Source: Macrolepiota albuminosa
Lineage: Eukaryota > Basidiomycota > Agaricomycetes > Agaricales > Agaricaceae
Length of the DNA: 64,000 nucleotides
Assembly (NCBI GenBank): GCA_027475525.1
Contig: JAMWFC010000090.1
Location: 1,364,001-1,428,000 of the forward strand
Direction: 5' to 3'
Part shown: positions 1-10,092 of the stretch, one piece after another
How positions within the stretch are numbered: position 1 is the stretch's first letter
Layout of the letters: each line of letters begins with the position of its first letter
Notes under the pieces: model-generated
What the model was told of the DNA's origin: nothing
Database searches by the model: none
Seen by the model: the letters and a program-made list of their open reading frames with translations, nothing else
Position numbers and translations under genes: made by a program

Positions 1-676
1 ATTCTCATTCAAGCTGGGATATGGAGGTAGGACATCTGCTGTAAGTTTACCTGGGCAACCCATAGCTTCAATGAACATCTGACGAATTAGACCCTAGTGC
101 ATTGATACCAGACTGTGAGCCCTTTCCAATTGAAAAAGAATGAAAGCTAACCTAAAAAATATTACTATTGGCATGTGCAGTGCTGAGCTCCATGGCAAGT
201 TTCGTTTCCTCATCGATCTCATCATCTGAATCACCCTCGATATTAGACTCGTTGTCCTCCTCCTTCGACAAGACCACTGACTTTTCATTCACGTACTTCT
301 TCAATTAACCAATCTCTGTCTTCAAGACTACAGGTTCTTTTCGATGGTTCGCCCTCTCTTCTGCCTCGCTCTTGACCAGTTTCTCAAGTTCTTTCTTCAG
401 CACATTGTTCTCAGCCATCAATCTCACCAAATCCTTCTTGACCGTTACCATTTCACTCTTTAACATTGCCACTTCGCCCACCATAGCAGACCTCGACACC
501 TTTTCACGGGACTTGGGAATTTCGGCAGCAGGAAAGCCATATTCGTGCCAACTGGGTTTATGGGAGTCGACATGTTTGCCCAGGCCACATGTGGAGGAGA
601 GCTCGCAAAGTTGAATTCCAGTTGACGAGAAGAACTCATGTGTATACGTACGTACCAGAGTCCTATAGCTATTCAT
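1..676 (-). pseudogene. Partial coiled-coil protein gene, interrupted
   Basis: Reading leftwards from ATG at 676, a 123-codon frame has a polar N-terminal half and a heptad-like coiled coil over about residues 62-110, rich in Glu, Lys and Leu (for example LKKELEKLVKSEAEE). It stops at TAA near 305. The same frame continues beyond the stop with an acidic segment (DNESNIEGDSDDEIDEE) down to about 155. A plausible donor GTAATATT lies there, so the gene may run on past the window edge. The stop could be a mutation or an unseen intron. No family is recognised; coiled coil plus acidic stretch would suit a nuclear or regulatory protein, but that is a guess. Confidence 0.35.
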
Positions 677-940
677 GTACTTGTCTAGCTGGCGCAGCTG
701 TATACGTATATAGCATTAATATCATCTTTTCTGCCTCAACATCGCGAGCACGCAAAAAGAATTCGAAGCTATTTTGATTCATTACAGGTCAAGTAATCCC
801 ATCGTAGTAATTTGGGGTTATTCTACGGGGAAACTATAGAGTATTGGCAGGAAATTGAGGAAATCCCATAAAAGACTCCAATCGGTGTTTCTCGAGGGTA
901 TTGTAAGGACCATTCGAGGTTTTCTGAAATTGTTCCTACA

Positions 941-2452
941 TTGTCCAGGATGCAAATTTCACGATCTTATGCTGTGATGGCTTACGCCATGAAAAAACTG
1001 CAATTACGCCTTGAAAATCCTCTAACTCGAGTTAAATCTCGCGATTACCTGCTTCAGAAGCTGATTCCTCCTCTTGCCACTCGTGTTGATCTGACCTTTG
1101 AATCGAACCGAGACGAAGCCGTATTTCTTGAGGGACTACTTGTCGTCAGTAGCATGCGAACTATGTACTCCGTTCCGCAGCATCGGGAGTATCTCCGTGG
1201 TGGGTACCCATCCAAACCTTTCTTAGGAGAAGCGGCTGCTCGTGCGATATATAAACACTGTCGAACCAAAGCGTTAGGAGGAACTGAGCCTACGGAATGG
1301 ACACAGGAGAAAATCGACAAGATCATTGCAATATACAAAGACGAAATACCATCTGCCATCTCAGAGTGGTTTCAGCGGGGGCTGATCGACAAAGGAAACA
1401 GAGGAGTTGGTCGCGAGGATGCTCTGCACTCTGGCCCATGACATCGCGATCTTGAAGAATCCTTCTTTTTTTGGCAATGTTATTGACAATAGTCTCTCAT
1501 TCAGCCAGATGATTCCCGTTGTCGACTTTCTCCGCGCCCTCATTTCTGAAGAACACATTGAAAAGTTCGCAAGACACGGCCGAGTAACCTGTCAAGGAAG
1601 ACTCCAAGGCGCCTTTGTTCACTTTACACAATTTGTCAAAGCACAAATCAACAATTACTGACGAAGCTAAGTATGCGCTTTTCACAAGGGGTGGGATAGC
1701 TCAAGGCTATCAGAATATGGCTGACGCAGATATTTGTATTCCTGTATGTGGTGTATGACCACCATAATGTTGCAAATCAGGAATAGGTCCGACGAACAGC
1801 CCATTCTCATTGACATTCAAAAGACTTTCCAATTTTTTACAACACCCGTTGATGAGGAACTCCCAAAACGCCCGTACATTACCATTGCGATGCATCTAGG
1901 GGTGCTAGGACGCGACCAGAAGAAGGCGCCACAGCCAAAGACAGAGCCGACACCCACGACTCCTAAACACGAACCAATTCCACTTGTAGTTGAGTCGCCT
2001 GGTGATGTCCCGTCGCATTCTAAAATCAACGTTCTCTCGAGAGAGCGCGAGGGGGAATTACGAAACCAGAAAAAGATTCATCCGCGCTACGAGATAATTA
2101 TCACGGGATGTTCGAAACGGGTTTATAATGTCGTTGGTGATGTTTCTTATTCTAGTCTCCTGGCGCACAAGGACATGCTGGCAGAACATCCACGGACGGG
2201 CGCGTACTTCAATGTGATTAGAAGCCTTACTGGAAAGCTGACTCATCATACTATTGGGTAGAGATGAAGCAGGGGAGTCGAATAGGTGCTCGCACTATCA
2301 AGCGTGGAGATGACGCTGGTGGTGCGAATGCTCAAAGAAGACTTGATTTTAGCGATAAATCCGAAGTTGATGACTCCGAGGACCAGTCAGATGACGTGTT
2401 TGTGAATGAATATGGTGGTGAAGATGCCGAGGAACAATACCACTCAGTGTAG
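941..2452 (+). pseudogene. Frameshifted agaricomycete gene of unknown function
   Basis: Four consecutive plus-strand pieces read as one decayed gene: 941-1441, 1407-1661, 1734-2261 and 2264-2452. The break near 1400 looks like a one-base frameshift, because the text either side of it joins sensibly (RGLIDKGNRG then LVARMLCTLAHDIAI). Between 1676 and 1734 a third frame carries GIAQGYQNMADADICIP before returning to the second frame. The late part has a Pro/Thr/Lys-rich linker (about 1925-2010), and the tail is acidic (DDSEDQSDD). The first part resembles, from memory only, an expanded agaricomycete family of unknown function that often lies near transposons. At least two frameshifts make a functional product unlikely unless cryptic introns repair them. 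Confidence 0.45.
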
Positions 2453-2690
2453 TGGATCGATCTCAAGACATGTGGATGATCGTCCAGTGATAGATCCAGA
2501 TAGGTAAAGAAAGATGCCGCAGGAAACCCAACCACGGCACAACCGATGAGCCAGACTCGAGGAAGGAGGAGAACATATGAGGCAAGGGGAGGCAGGGAAG
2601 AGACCAAATTCAAAGGTTCAGCCACGTCGGAACGCGAAATCTGCAAAAACTGCCAGCAGGAAATTCTGTTGGGGTACGACTGCTAGACGC
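2320..2690 (+). repeat. Dispersed duplication, copy 1
   Basis: This stretch, covering the end of the decayed gene and its 3' flank, is repeated at about 7990-8640 with roughly 80-85% identity by eye. Shared blocks include GATGCTCAAAGAAGACTTGA, GACCAGTCAGATGACGTG and GATGCCGCAGGAAACCCAAC. In one frame, 2502-2690 reads as a basic peptide ending in a CKNC...C cluster, so it may be a further exon of the gene. Confidence 0.7.
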
Positions 2691-3093
2691 ATGCACCACT
2701 TACAGTGGCAAGTTGAGAGGTACATGACGTGACCTCACGAATGGCCTTCAAATTGTTCAGAGCCAAAATTTGGTAGATAACCGCGTTCACCCATCATGAC
2801 CTTTTGAGTGTGCACCGCCCAACGGAGCTTGGGTCGAACAGTACGCCAAGGTACTTGTAGGAAATGACCGTGTCAATTATTTGCGTAGTGAGAGAGCCGT
2901 CCAAGTTGGTACTCAAATGTAGAGTTGTGCAAAAGTGACCAGGAGAATGCGCCTTGAGCACGTTCCATGACGTCCTTTTGGTAATCAAATGGGTCTCCTT
3001 CAGAGACTTCACGACGGCTAAGATGTCGTCCTCGCAACAATTCCACTTCCTTGTTCGCCGACAGGGCTCTCCAAGGCTCTGCACTGTTTCCAT
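2660..3093 (-). pseudogene. Non-LTR (LINE-like) reverse transcriptase fragment
   Basis: The minus frame 3093-2794 contains ISYKYLGVLFDP. This matches the (E/S)YKYLGV.LD block that follows the RT palm in non-LTR retrotransposon polymerases, where the next residues normally introduce the thumb and connection. Continuing left in shifted frames, residues resembling the following 'HxxKxxA...MS..G.RQLY' segment can be made out, but with stops. There is no catalytic YADD and no endonuclease, so it is a 5'-truncated or internally broken fragment. The family (Tad1-like is common in fungi) is an inference from one motif. Confidence 0.45.
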
Positions 3094-3619
3094 TGATTTT
3101 TACGTATGCAGAAGTGTTAAGATAGGTTTCTGCATCCCTCTTGTTATTTCAAACTCGATCGTATTTCCTTATTTATATTTTTACTTACTAATATTACAAT
3201 TTTCGCCCTAACACACCTCAGTCGCTTACCATTATCTGTGGTCGCTTCTGAGTCAATACTTATTCTATTGTCAACAAGAAGAATAAGACGGATATCTTAT
3301 AGGAACTCTAGGAGTATTCTTGGCAGATATTATATCAAGCAGAGCAAGAAGAGTCCCCCAATATCTCGGCTTTCACGCTTCTTGCGAACAACCTGATAAC
3401 AGCTGTCTACTCTGCACTCTAGATCTATGACTATTCTGATGGGAATTCGGGCCTATGAACCCCCAAGTGCCTGCCGCACAACCAACTCTCGACCTGGCCA
3501 CTCGAAACAATGGAATTGTGGAATGACAATGAAAAGTGGAGGTTAATGGCCATATACAATAAAACGCTCTACATTATCTTGCCTTCATTCTTCATGCCAG
3601 CACATCTCGACACCCAACC
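3094..3619. other. AT-rich intergenic stretch, no gene seen
   Basis: There is no open frame of note and no splice-consistent coding text on either strand. The stretch 3170-3260 is very AT-rich. The right end probably includes the promoter of the gene starting at 3620; a CAATAAAACG-type sequence lies near 3557, but no clear TATA box can be assigned. Confidence 0.5.
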
Positions 3620-4475
3620 ATGTCTCCTGATATTACCCAGCCTATAGATTCGAACAGTTGCGAACTCTTTGATCCCCGGGACATCCCAGTGTTTGTGGTA
3701 AGGCATCCTCACTCCGCGTCCTCGTAACCCATTTCTCCATTACAAACAGCCACCAGACCTCAAGCTGCAGCTCCCAAGTAGTCTCTTCGCCCTCAACCTC
3801 GATGTCAGCCGTCTCTGGCTGACGCGTACGCCACGAAGACCCCATGAACTACCTCAAACAGAACAGGACAACGACCAATTCAGAGCTCGAACTCCGGTGT
3901 TCACCCGCCCATCCGTGCCCGACGCGGAACCCCCCTTGCCAGACTCCATCCTCCCAATGCCAATGCCAATCAAGCTCCCACAACTCCTTTCGCTCAATCT
4001 GACCATGGCGTTGCCTGAGCCAGGGACAATGTACGACGGGGCCGACAATACCTCGGTCCTTTCCAGCACGGTGGGGGATGTCGATTCGGGCAATTCTGCG
4101 ACGAGGGCGTGGAAAGAGAGCGTGGGGATGGAAGTAGGAGATGCGAGGTATGTGGCCCCGCTTTTGCGATCTCTGTCGACCCTTCCGAGGGATGTAGTTG
4201 AACTCCCGGGTTGGGAACGTGAATGGAACTTGATGCGATCGAGGAATGCTGAAGACGATTGGGGAAGTGAGGATGTAGACGAGGAGCTTGATAGTATGTG
4301 ATTTTTTGTGAGGGGAACGTCGGTTGACATTCTCTCTCTATCTCTTGTAGATGACGACGCTTTGCCGTGGCCAGCCGTCGCGTTTGACGAGGCATACCTT
4401 GGTGATGTGGAGGACAATTGGACCGATAATGAAGACGGGACCTCTCAGGGATGCCGATGCTGGACAGCGTCATGA
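3620..4475 (+). CDS. Three-exon gene, disordered acidic protein
   Basis: Exons 3620-3697, 3750-4293 and 4351-4475 join in frame to 248 codons. The introns are 3698-3749 (GTAAGG...ACAG) and 4294-4350 (GTATGT...TGTAG), 52 and 57 nt, typical of basidiomycetes. The product is rich in Pro, Ser, Asp and Glu, with no signal peptide, membrane segment or known domain. It includes a PPLPDSILPMPMPIKLP stretch and an acidic C-terminus (DDWGSEDVDEELD, then DNWTDNEDG). The last few residues before the stop (GCRCWTAS) look unlike the rest. The +1 frame from about 4445 to 4565 continues an acidic text (DAEEYGDCFVWLDVEEFDF), so the present stop may reflect a frameshift near 4445 and the original gene may run to about 4656. 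Function unknown. Confidence 0.6.
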
Positions 4476-4677
4476 CGCAGAGGAGTATGGGGATTGTTTC
4501 GTTTGGCTTGATGTTGAGGAATTCGATTTCTCATCCTCCCCTTCCGATTTCGTTCAATGTTACCAGCAGGTTTGTGGACTGAATTTCACTTGTTCGAAGT
4601 TGCGTCTCGGGCACTGTGTGTTTGTAGATGAGAATTGTATTTGTCCATGTGGATAGCCGTGTGCATTCAATTCATAT

Positions 4678-4774
4678 GGGCACTTGGCACAGTTGGTAGC
4701 GCGCACGCTTCGCAGATCTCTGCTCAGTCACTTGTAGTTGCGTGAGGTCGTGGGTTCAATTCCCACAGTGTCCA
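4678..4774 (+). tRNA. tRNA-Ala (anticodon CGC), intron-containing, copy 1
   Basis: The acceptor stem GGGCACT pairs with AGTGTCC and has a G3:U70 wobble, the classic alanine identity element. The D-loop text AGTTGGTA and the T arm GTGGGTTCAATTCCCAC are canonical. The anticodon stem CACGC/GCGTG closes a loop TTCGCA...T with anticodon CGC, interrupted after position 37 by an intron of about 24 nt. The discriminator A is at 4774. A T-run (4795-4800) follows as a Pol III terminator. The intron differs from those of copies 2 and 3 although the mature part is nearly identical. Confidence 0.88.
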
Positions 4775-4983
4775 GTAATTGTTCGGCACGACCGTTTTTT
4801 ACGTCGCGACGATTTGTGGGACCGACTACCTTGGGAAACTTCCTTTAAGATGAACTCCGAGTCAACCATACGCAGGAACGACTACTCTAGATTTATTGAC
4901 ATACCCACCTTGGTATTCCATGTACTTAGCCGTGTTGACGGCGAGAAGGAAATTGGTCCTCCTAATGAGTCCGGGTTAACCGG

Positions 4984-5266
4984 TATTGCTCTGGCTGAAG
5001 GTGGGCCGAGCATTAGGTGGTTGTTTTCTTGGTCCCTTCCCAGGGTGAAGTCCATTACCCGCGGGCTTCTGGCAAGCATAGTTGTGGAAGCAAAGGTGGA
5101 ATACTGAAGCGCCACAGGTCCGGTGTGCACCTCAGTAGCCGGAATGTGTGCGTTAGAGCCCTTATGGGAAGGGCTCTTGGCACAGTTGGTAGCGCGCACG
5201 CTTCGCATCTCGGTTACAGGATAATGTAGTTGCGTGAGGTCGTGGGTTCAACTCCCACAGTGTCCA
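4984..5266 (+). repeat. Tandem duplication unit 1 (spacer plus tRNA-Ala)
   Basis: About 280 bp starting TATTGCTCTGGCTGAA and ending with a tRNA-Ala gene. It recurs directly at 5292-5570 with about 85% identity in the spacer, including ATAGTTGTGGAAGCAAAGGT and CACCTCAG(T/C)AGCCG. Copy 1 of the tRNA lies upstream without this spacer, so the last two genes arose by duplication of a spacer-tRNA unit. Confidence 0.8.
5171..5266 (+). tRNA. tRNA-Ala (anticodon CGC), intron-containing, copy 2
   Basis: Same fold as the gene at 4678, with a 23-nt intron containing CTCGGTTACAGGATAATG. One acceptor-stem base differs (GGGCTCT), leaving a T:T mismatch at the fifth pair, while G3:U70 is kept. The T arm is GTGGGTTCAACTCCCAC. 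A T7 run at about 5285-5291 follows. The mismatch may make this the weakest of the three copies. Confidence 0.8.
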
Positions 5267-5291
5267 ATGACTGGTTAAGTACACCTTTTTT

Positions 5292-5570
5292 TATTGCTCT
5301 GGCTGAATATGGGGCCGAGCATTAGGTCGTTTTTTTCATAGTCCCTTCCCACAGTGAAGTCCAGGCTTCTGCACGCATAGTTGTGGAAGCAAAGGTGGAA
5401 TATTGAAGTGCCAGAGGTCCGTGATGTCCACCTCAGCAGCCGTTCATATATGTGCGCTAGAGAAGTCTTGGCCAGGGCACTTGGCACAGTTGGTAGCGCG
5501 CACGCTTCGCATCTCGGTTACAGGATAATGTAGTTGCGTGAGGTCGTGGGTTCAACTCCCACAGTGTCCA
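5292..5570 (+). repeat. Tandem duplication unit 2 (spacer plus tRNA-Ala)
   Basis: Second copy of the spacer-tRNA unit at 4984-5266. The spacer has several small indels, such as loss of part of the CCCGCGGGCTTCTGG segment, whereas the tRNA part differs at only one position. That is the pattern expected if only the tRNA is under selection. Confidence 0.8.
5475..5570 (+). tRNA. tRNA-Ala (anticodon CGC), intron-containing, copy 3
   Basis: The acceptor GGGCACT/AGTGTCC pairs fully apart from the G3:U70 wobble. Anticodon stem CACGC/GCGTG, anticodon CGC, and the same 23-nt intron as copy 2. Discriminator A at 5570, followed at once by a T6 terminator (5573-5578). It decodes GCG alanine codons. The gene lies 190 bp upstream of the ERV41 start codon, on the same strand. 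Confidence 0.88.
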
Positions 5571-5760
5571 TCTTTTTTCAGGTATTGCTGATTATTTGGT
5601 GGTCTTTGTGGTCCGCACGTGGCAGTGTATGTATGTGTTAGGATTTCCCCCCGACACGTATACGATCAAATTGGTAAAGCCGAGGATTCAGCTAAAGTTC
5701 TTCTCAGTTTGTGCTCTCTCTCTGGTCTCCGCCTATCCTCTGCGTTCACGGCGGCTAGTT

Positions 5761-7660
5761 ATGTCGTCGGAAGACTCTGATTCCCTCTTAGACAAACTTG
5801 ACTCCGTCGTCCCAGCGCCTCTGGCTCAATTCGATGCCTTCCCAAAGATCCCTTCGACGTACAAGTCGCGCTCGGAGTCGCGCGGGTTCATGACCATCTT
5901 TGTGGCGTTGTTGGCGCTCTTGCTCATGCTTAATGATATTTCAGAGTACATTTGGGGCTGGCCGGATACAGAGTTTAGCGTCGATGATCATAAGCAGACT
6001 TACATGGGTGTCAATATCGATATTGTGGTCGGCATGCCTTGTCGATGTGAGTAACAACCGTTTAGAGTCCGAAGGGTCCTTCATTGCGTTTTCTTTTAGA
6101 CCTTAGTGTGGACCTAAGAGACGCAGTCGGAGACCGTCTGATGCTTACAGGCACTGTGCGCAGAGATGGGGTACGTGTCCGTGTGTTAATTGCTTAGCCA
6201 GTCATTCAATGTCATCTTAGGCTGTTTTTGACACGAAACAAGCGTACCAATTTACTTCCCATTCCAAGGCGCTTTCGGTCGAAGAGGCTGTTTCGCAGTC
6301 GAAAAAGTCACGCGGTCTTTTTGCCTGGTTACGCCGAGCAAAACCAGGGTTCCAACCGACCTACAAGCACGAGGCTTCTGCAGATGCGTGTCGAGTATGG
6401 GGAACACTTGTTGTTAAAAGGGTCACTGGTAATGCCACTCGTCTCCTTGTTCGTTCTGCTATGGCTCATTTCTTGCCAGCTAATTTACATATAACAACCC
6501 TTGGACACGGGTATGCTAGCTACGAACATGTTGATCACAGCAGTCAGTATTGTTTTTCCGTCCATTACCAGCGATACCGAAATTTATCCTTGGGTAGAGA
6601 TGAACCTCTCTCACATCATCAAGGAATTTTCGTTTGGACCCCATTTCCCCGAGATAGTCCAGCCTCTGGACTATTCGTACGAAGTCACGCACGATCGTAC
6701 GTTTCCCTTGCCACTTACTTATTCACTCCCATTCCAACCTATATTCCAGCCTTTGTCGCATACCAATATTTCCTCCACGTCGTTCCCACCACCTACGTCG
6801 CCCCACGCTCCAGGCCCTTGAACACCAACCAATACAGCGTAACACACTACACGCGCGTCCTAGAGCACAACCGCGGTACACCTGGCATCTTCTTCAAATT
6901 CGACCTCGACCCTCTCAGCATAACGATCCACCAACGCACGCCCTCCTTTATCCAACTCATCATCCGGTGCGTCGGCGTCATTGGTGGGATCTTCGTATGC
7001 ATGGGCTATGCGATCCGCATCACCACACGCGCAGTCGAAGTGGTATCCGGCGCAGACGCGACGCCGGGCATCGTCGCTGCTGAAGCTACGGGCGTGAAAG
7101 TGGGACTCCGAGCCAAGTGGGGCGGGTCGGAGCTGCGCTCGAGGGGGAAGATGGTCAGGCAGGGATTAGGCTGGGTGATGGAGGGCGGTGGGGACGCGCT
7201 CTCGCATTCCTCGCATTCGCCTTCGTATGCTAGTACGTCGTACGTCGGCACTCCAGCGTCGAATGGGTTCCCTACGCCTATATCTGCTTCCGCTTCGACT
7301 TCGGGACCGCCGTACTCGGCGACAGCTGTTCCGGGGATAAGCGTCAGTGTGCCGCCTACGCCGCAGAGTGGAGGGTTCCCCAGTCCGACGGTGTTTGGAC
7401 CGCCCTCCTCGGCCAGTGCTAATGTCAATGCTAATGCTAATGCTATCCGCCCTGTGGCGACGTGGACGCCTGCACCTGGGCCGAGGACGCACACGCGTAC
7501 GCCGTCTTTAGCTGCATCGCTGTCTGCGCCGAGTACGCCCGGGTATCCGACGTTGCCGCCGGCGTCTGGTTCGAATGGCAATGGGAATGGGAATAGCGAT
7601 GCGGCTACTACTGCGCCGCCCCCGAAGAGGGTGGTTAATGTGCCGAAAAAGGATGATTGA
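5761..7660 (+). CDS. ERV41: ERV41/ERGIC2-like COPII vesicle cargo-receptor protein
   Basis: Exons 5761-6046, 6100-6170, 6221-6542, 6598-6696 and 6750-7660 join in frame to 562 codons; the four introns are 50-55 nt. The N-terminal text FDAFPKIPSTYKSRS leads into a first membrane span at about residues 44-64, a lumenal domain with LSVDLRDAVGD, NLHITTLGHGYA and EFSFGPHFPEI, then NTNQYSVTHYTR and GTPGIFFKFDLDPLSI before a second span at about 327-350. This order matches yeast Erv41 and human ERGIC2, which cycle between ER and Golgi in complex with Erv46 and return escaped ER residents. After the second span comes a tail of about 200 residues, rich in Ser, Pro, Gly and Asn and far longer than in yeast. 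The start was chosen at the ATG giving the full conserved N-terminus. The gene appears intact. Confidence 0.9.
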
Positions 7661-7990
7661 GTTGAGTTGAGGTAGAGATTGGGCATTTGTATGTACTGTA
7701 TGTTAAGTAGTGTAGTGGTGTATTGGCACAATTAAAGTGTTTTTCTTTTTGTCACAAGGTTTTTTCGTTCTCTGATTGATTGATTAGTTTATGCTTGTGT
7801 TGATGTCATTAGACCAGGGGGGAAAGAGTATACCTGAAGAGCCTTTCATGCAAGTTGTCATGCTCCTCGGGAATCTGGATACAACTAGAGGACTTTACAA
7901 GAATGATTTGTCGCTCATATTAGTTAGCATCAGAGTTCTCGGATGTTGTTGTATCATCAGTGGAGATGCCAAGTTTTCAGGTCTGGAGAT
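7661..7990. other. ERV41 3' flank; no further gene seen
   Basis: An AATTAAAG-type polyadenylation-like sequence lies near 7730, followed by a T-rich run (7739-7752). The open frame 7791-8123 has no recognisable protein text; its second half is an out-of-frame reading of the duplicated segment beginning near 7990. Confidence 0.5.
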
Positions 7991-8641
7991 GGTGCGGATG
8001 CTCAAAGAAGACTTGATTTTAGCGATAAATCCGAAGTCGATGACTCTGAGGACCAGTCAGATGACGTGTCTGTGGATTAATATCGTGGTGAAGATGCTGA
8101 GGATTTATACCAACTCAGTGTAGCCACCGTGAATCCATATATATCTCGTTGATGGCTGAACAATCATTGTCTTCGTGTCCATTGATCAAACGGCATCTTG
8201 ACTTCATATTATCTCGCTTATTACACTTGCGTTGACTTGCTTGATGTGAGGATATCAACCGTAGTTCGCTAAGATGAACATGTTGCAGCGTTGAGGAGAT
8301 GGTAGTTCTAGTGATCGTGAAAACGACAATTTTTAAACTCTGTGTTCATGGCCAAGTTTAATATTCACAAAAATGATGGATCCATTGTAAGACGTGTGTG
8401 GATCATCTTTCAATGGATAGATCCAGAAAGGTAAAGAAAGATGCCGCAGGAAACCCAACCATGGTCACAACCGACGACACCTCGTGCCAATGCGCCAGGC
8501 TTGAGGAAGGAGAAAAGGATGAGGCAAGGCAGGGGAGAAAGGAAAGAAACTAAATTTATAGGTTGAGCCATGTCGGAACACGAGATCTTATAGCTTCGAA
8601 AACTTCCAGCACGAATTTCTGTTGGGCTACGACTGCGCTAG
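7990..8641 (+). repeat. Dispersed duplication, copy 2
   Basis: Diverged copy of 2320-2690, containing in addition about 265 bp (8125-8390) absent from copy 1. In its frame the acidic tail DKSEVDDSEDQSDDVSVD is followed by a stop. The block 8415-8480 reads DRSRKVKKDAAGNPT before another stop. It is a dead 3' fragment of the gene family at 941-2452. Confidence 0.65.
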
Positions 8642-9005
8642 TGTGACGGGAGCCTGCCAATTATGGCTGAGGGTTCACGGCACACTTAGAGTTCACGGTG
8701 AGAACTAGGATAAGTCCTCTGTTGTAAAAACTCTCTGTAACTAAAACATCGGCTACAACTTATATACATAGCTAAGCGATAGGATAGCAATTGAGGTTGT
8801 CGCAGCAAAGCCATGTAGGTTTATTGAAGTACAATAATACAAAGTTAATAGACTGAAGTTCGAAGGTAAGAGATAATTCGAACTTCAGGATACGAATGAG
8901 CTTAAATAGATTTTCAATTGTGAGACATAAGTGGAGCTGAAATAACATAAGAATATGTTTTAGTAAGTATGTTAATTCAAAAGATTATAAAGCATGTATG
9001 GACAT
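8642..9005. other. AT-rich LTR-like remnant with a perfect inverted repeat
   Basis: No coding text. The segment begins TGTGACGGGAGCCTGCC, which has the look of a fungal LTR 5' end, but no matching second LTR is visible. At 8853-8864 and 8877-8888 a perfect 12-bp inverted repeat (CTGAAGTTCGAA/TTCGAACTTCAG) with a 12-nt loop could form a hairpin. Confidence 0.35.
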
Positions 9006-10075
9006 TGATAGACTTCTAGTCGGACTGAGCACATCAAGGGACATTATAGACCAACCAACACTTGACATACTGAAGACTCTAGCGACCAGTTGGGAATATA
9101 GAGCAGCCCTAGCTCTGGCAATCTACTACAGGACTTAGCCATTTACCCTAACCACTAGCTACCAGGCCTTCAGCACACTCCATTCACCTATCCCAAAGAC
9201 AAAGAAGGCTCAGAACATATAGCGCTAACACAACGGTGGGAGGGAACTCTAACTAAACCCCGATCACTTCCAGAAGGAGCCAGCAGCAGGTGCTGCCATT
9301 TGACAAGGCACTTCAATCAGAAGTCTAAAAGGATCAATGACAGCGGCACTGGTTATACTTAAATCTGACATCTGGACCTGTCAGGAACTGGTACAATAAG
9401 TAGCGCTGACATTAGCGCTCATGGCGTCTGTTGAGGATTTTCTGACCATACTCCGGAACAGCCTGGCCAATCAGAGTTACAGTAAAAGTGAGCAGACTCA
9501 TACAATTCTAAGTCAATATAGAGTCGCTGCTGGTCACCGTAGGTCATAACGCCGTTGGTCGCCATTATCCATGTGCAAAAGGTTGCCGTTGACAGGTTGC
9601 CGTTAGAGGAAACCACGAGGAGAGGCGCTAGGAAGTAGCACTGCAGATGGACTTTTATCTTGGCAAACACAGTAGTGCATAGTATATAAAATAGCTACTT
9701 TACATGTATATAACAACAAATTGTAACCTCTTGAGCACACAGTTACACTTAGCGTTCAAATTGTGCTAGCTTTCTTTGACTTCATCACTAAGTCGGGCGC
9801 TAGCCTCGTCTATCTTGTCTTCGTCGTTTATGGTGGCACCTATGGGCACAATACGCTGTGCTATTCATCTTTTCTTCAATATCTTTGTTTAAGCTACGAC
9901 ACTTACCGTCTGCCAGGTAGCCACCAAAGTGCTTAATTTAGCGCATTGTTTTATCACCTCCGCTCGAGCACACTGGGACCCTGTCAGGACTCCTCACAAC
10001 TATGCACGCCAAGCGCTGGAGACAGCGTTATACTGCGTATATGTCCAGCGCACCCAACCACAGTTGGTGTCATCA
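9006..10075 (+). repeat. 5' LTR of element A
   Basis: 1,070 bp, starting TGATAGACTTCTAG and ending CACAGTTGGTGTCATCA. It matches the 3' LTR halves and the inverted copy at 18426-19365. A TATATAAAATAG promoter-like sequence lies near 9681. A small internal duplication (GGTTGCCGTT repeated near 9580-9605) is absent from the 3' copy. The short frame 9419-9670 (minus) recurs in every copy because it lies in the LTR, and is not taken as a gene. Confidence 0.85.
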
Positions 10076-10078
10076 TTT

Positions 10079-10092
10079 TGGAGCCTACCATG
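10079..10092 (+). promoter_or_regulatory. Putative primer-binding site of element A
   Basis: TGGAGCCTACCATG begins three bases after the LTR end, where a tRNA 3' end would anneal (complement ending ...GGCTCCA). The start codon of gag (10090) overlaps it. The tRNA species was not identified. Confidence 0.4.

Noticed and set aside
7006..7731. Long minus-strand frame (241 codons) opposite the ERV41 last exon
   Set aside because: Low-complexity text that mirrors the Ser/Pro/Gly-rich tail of the real gene; no start context or independent domain.
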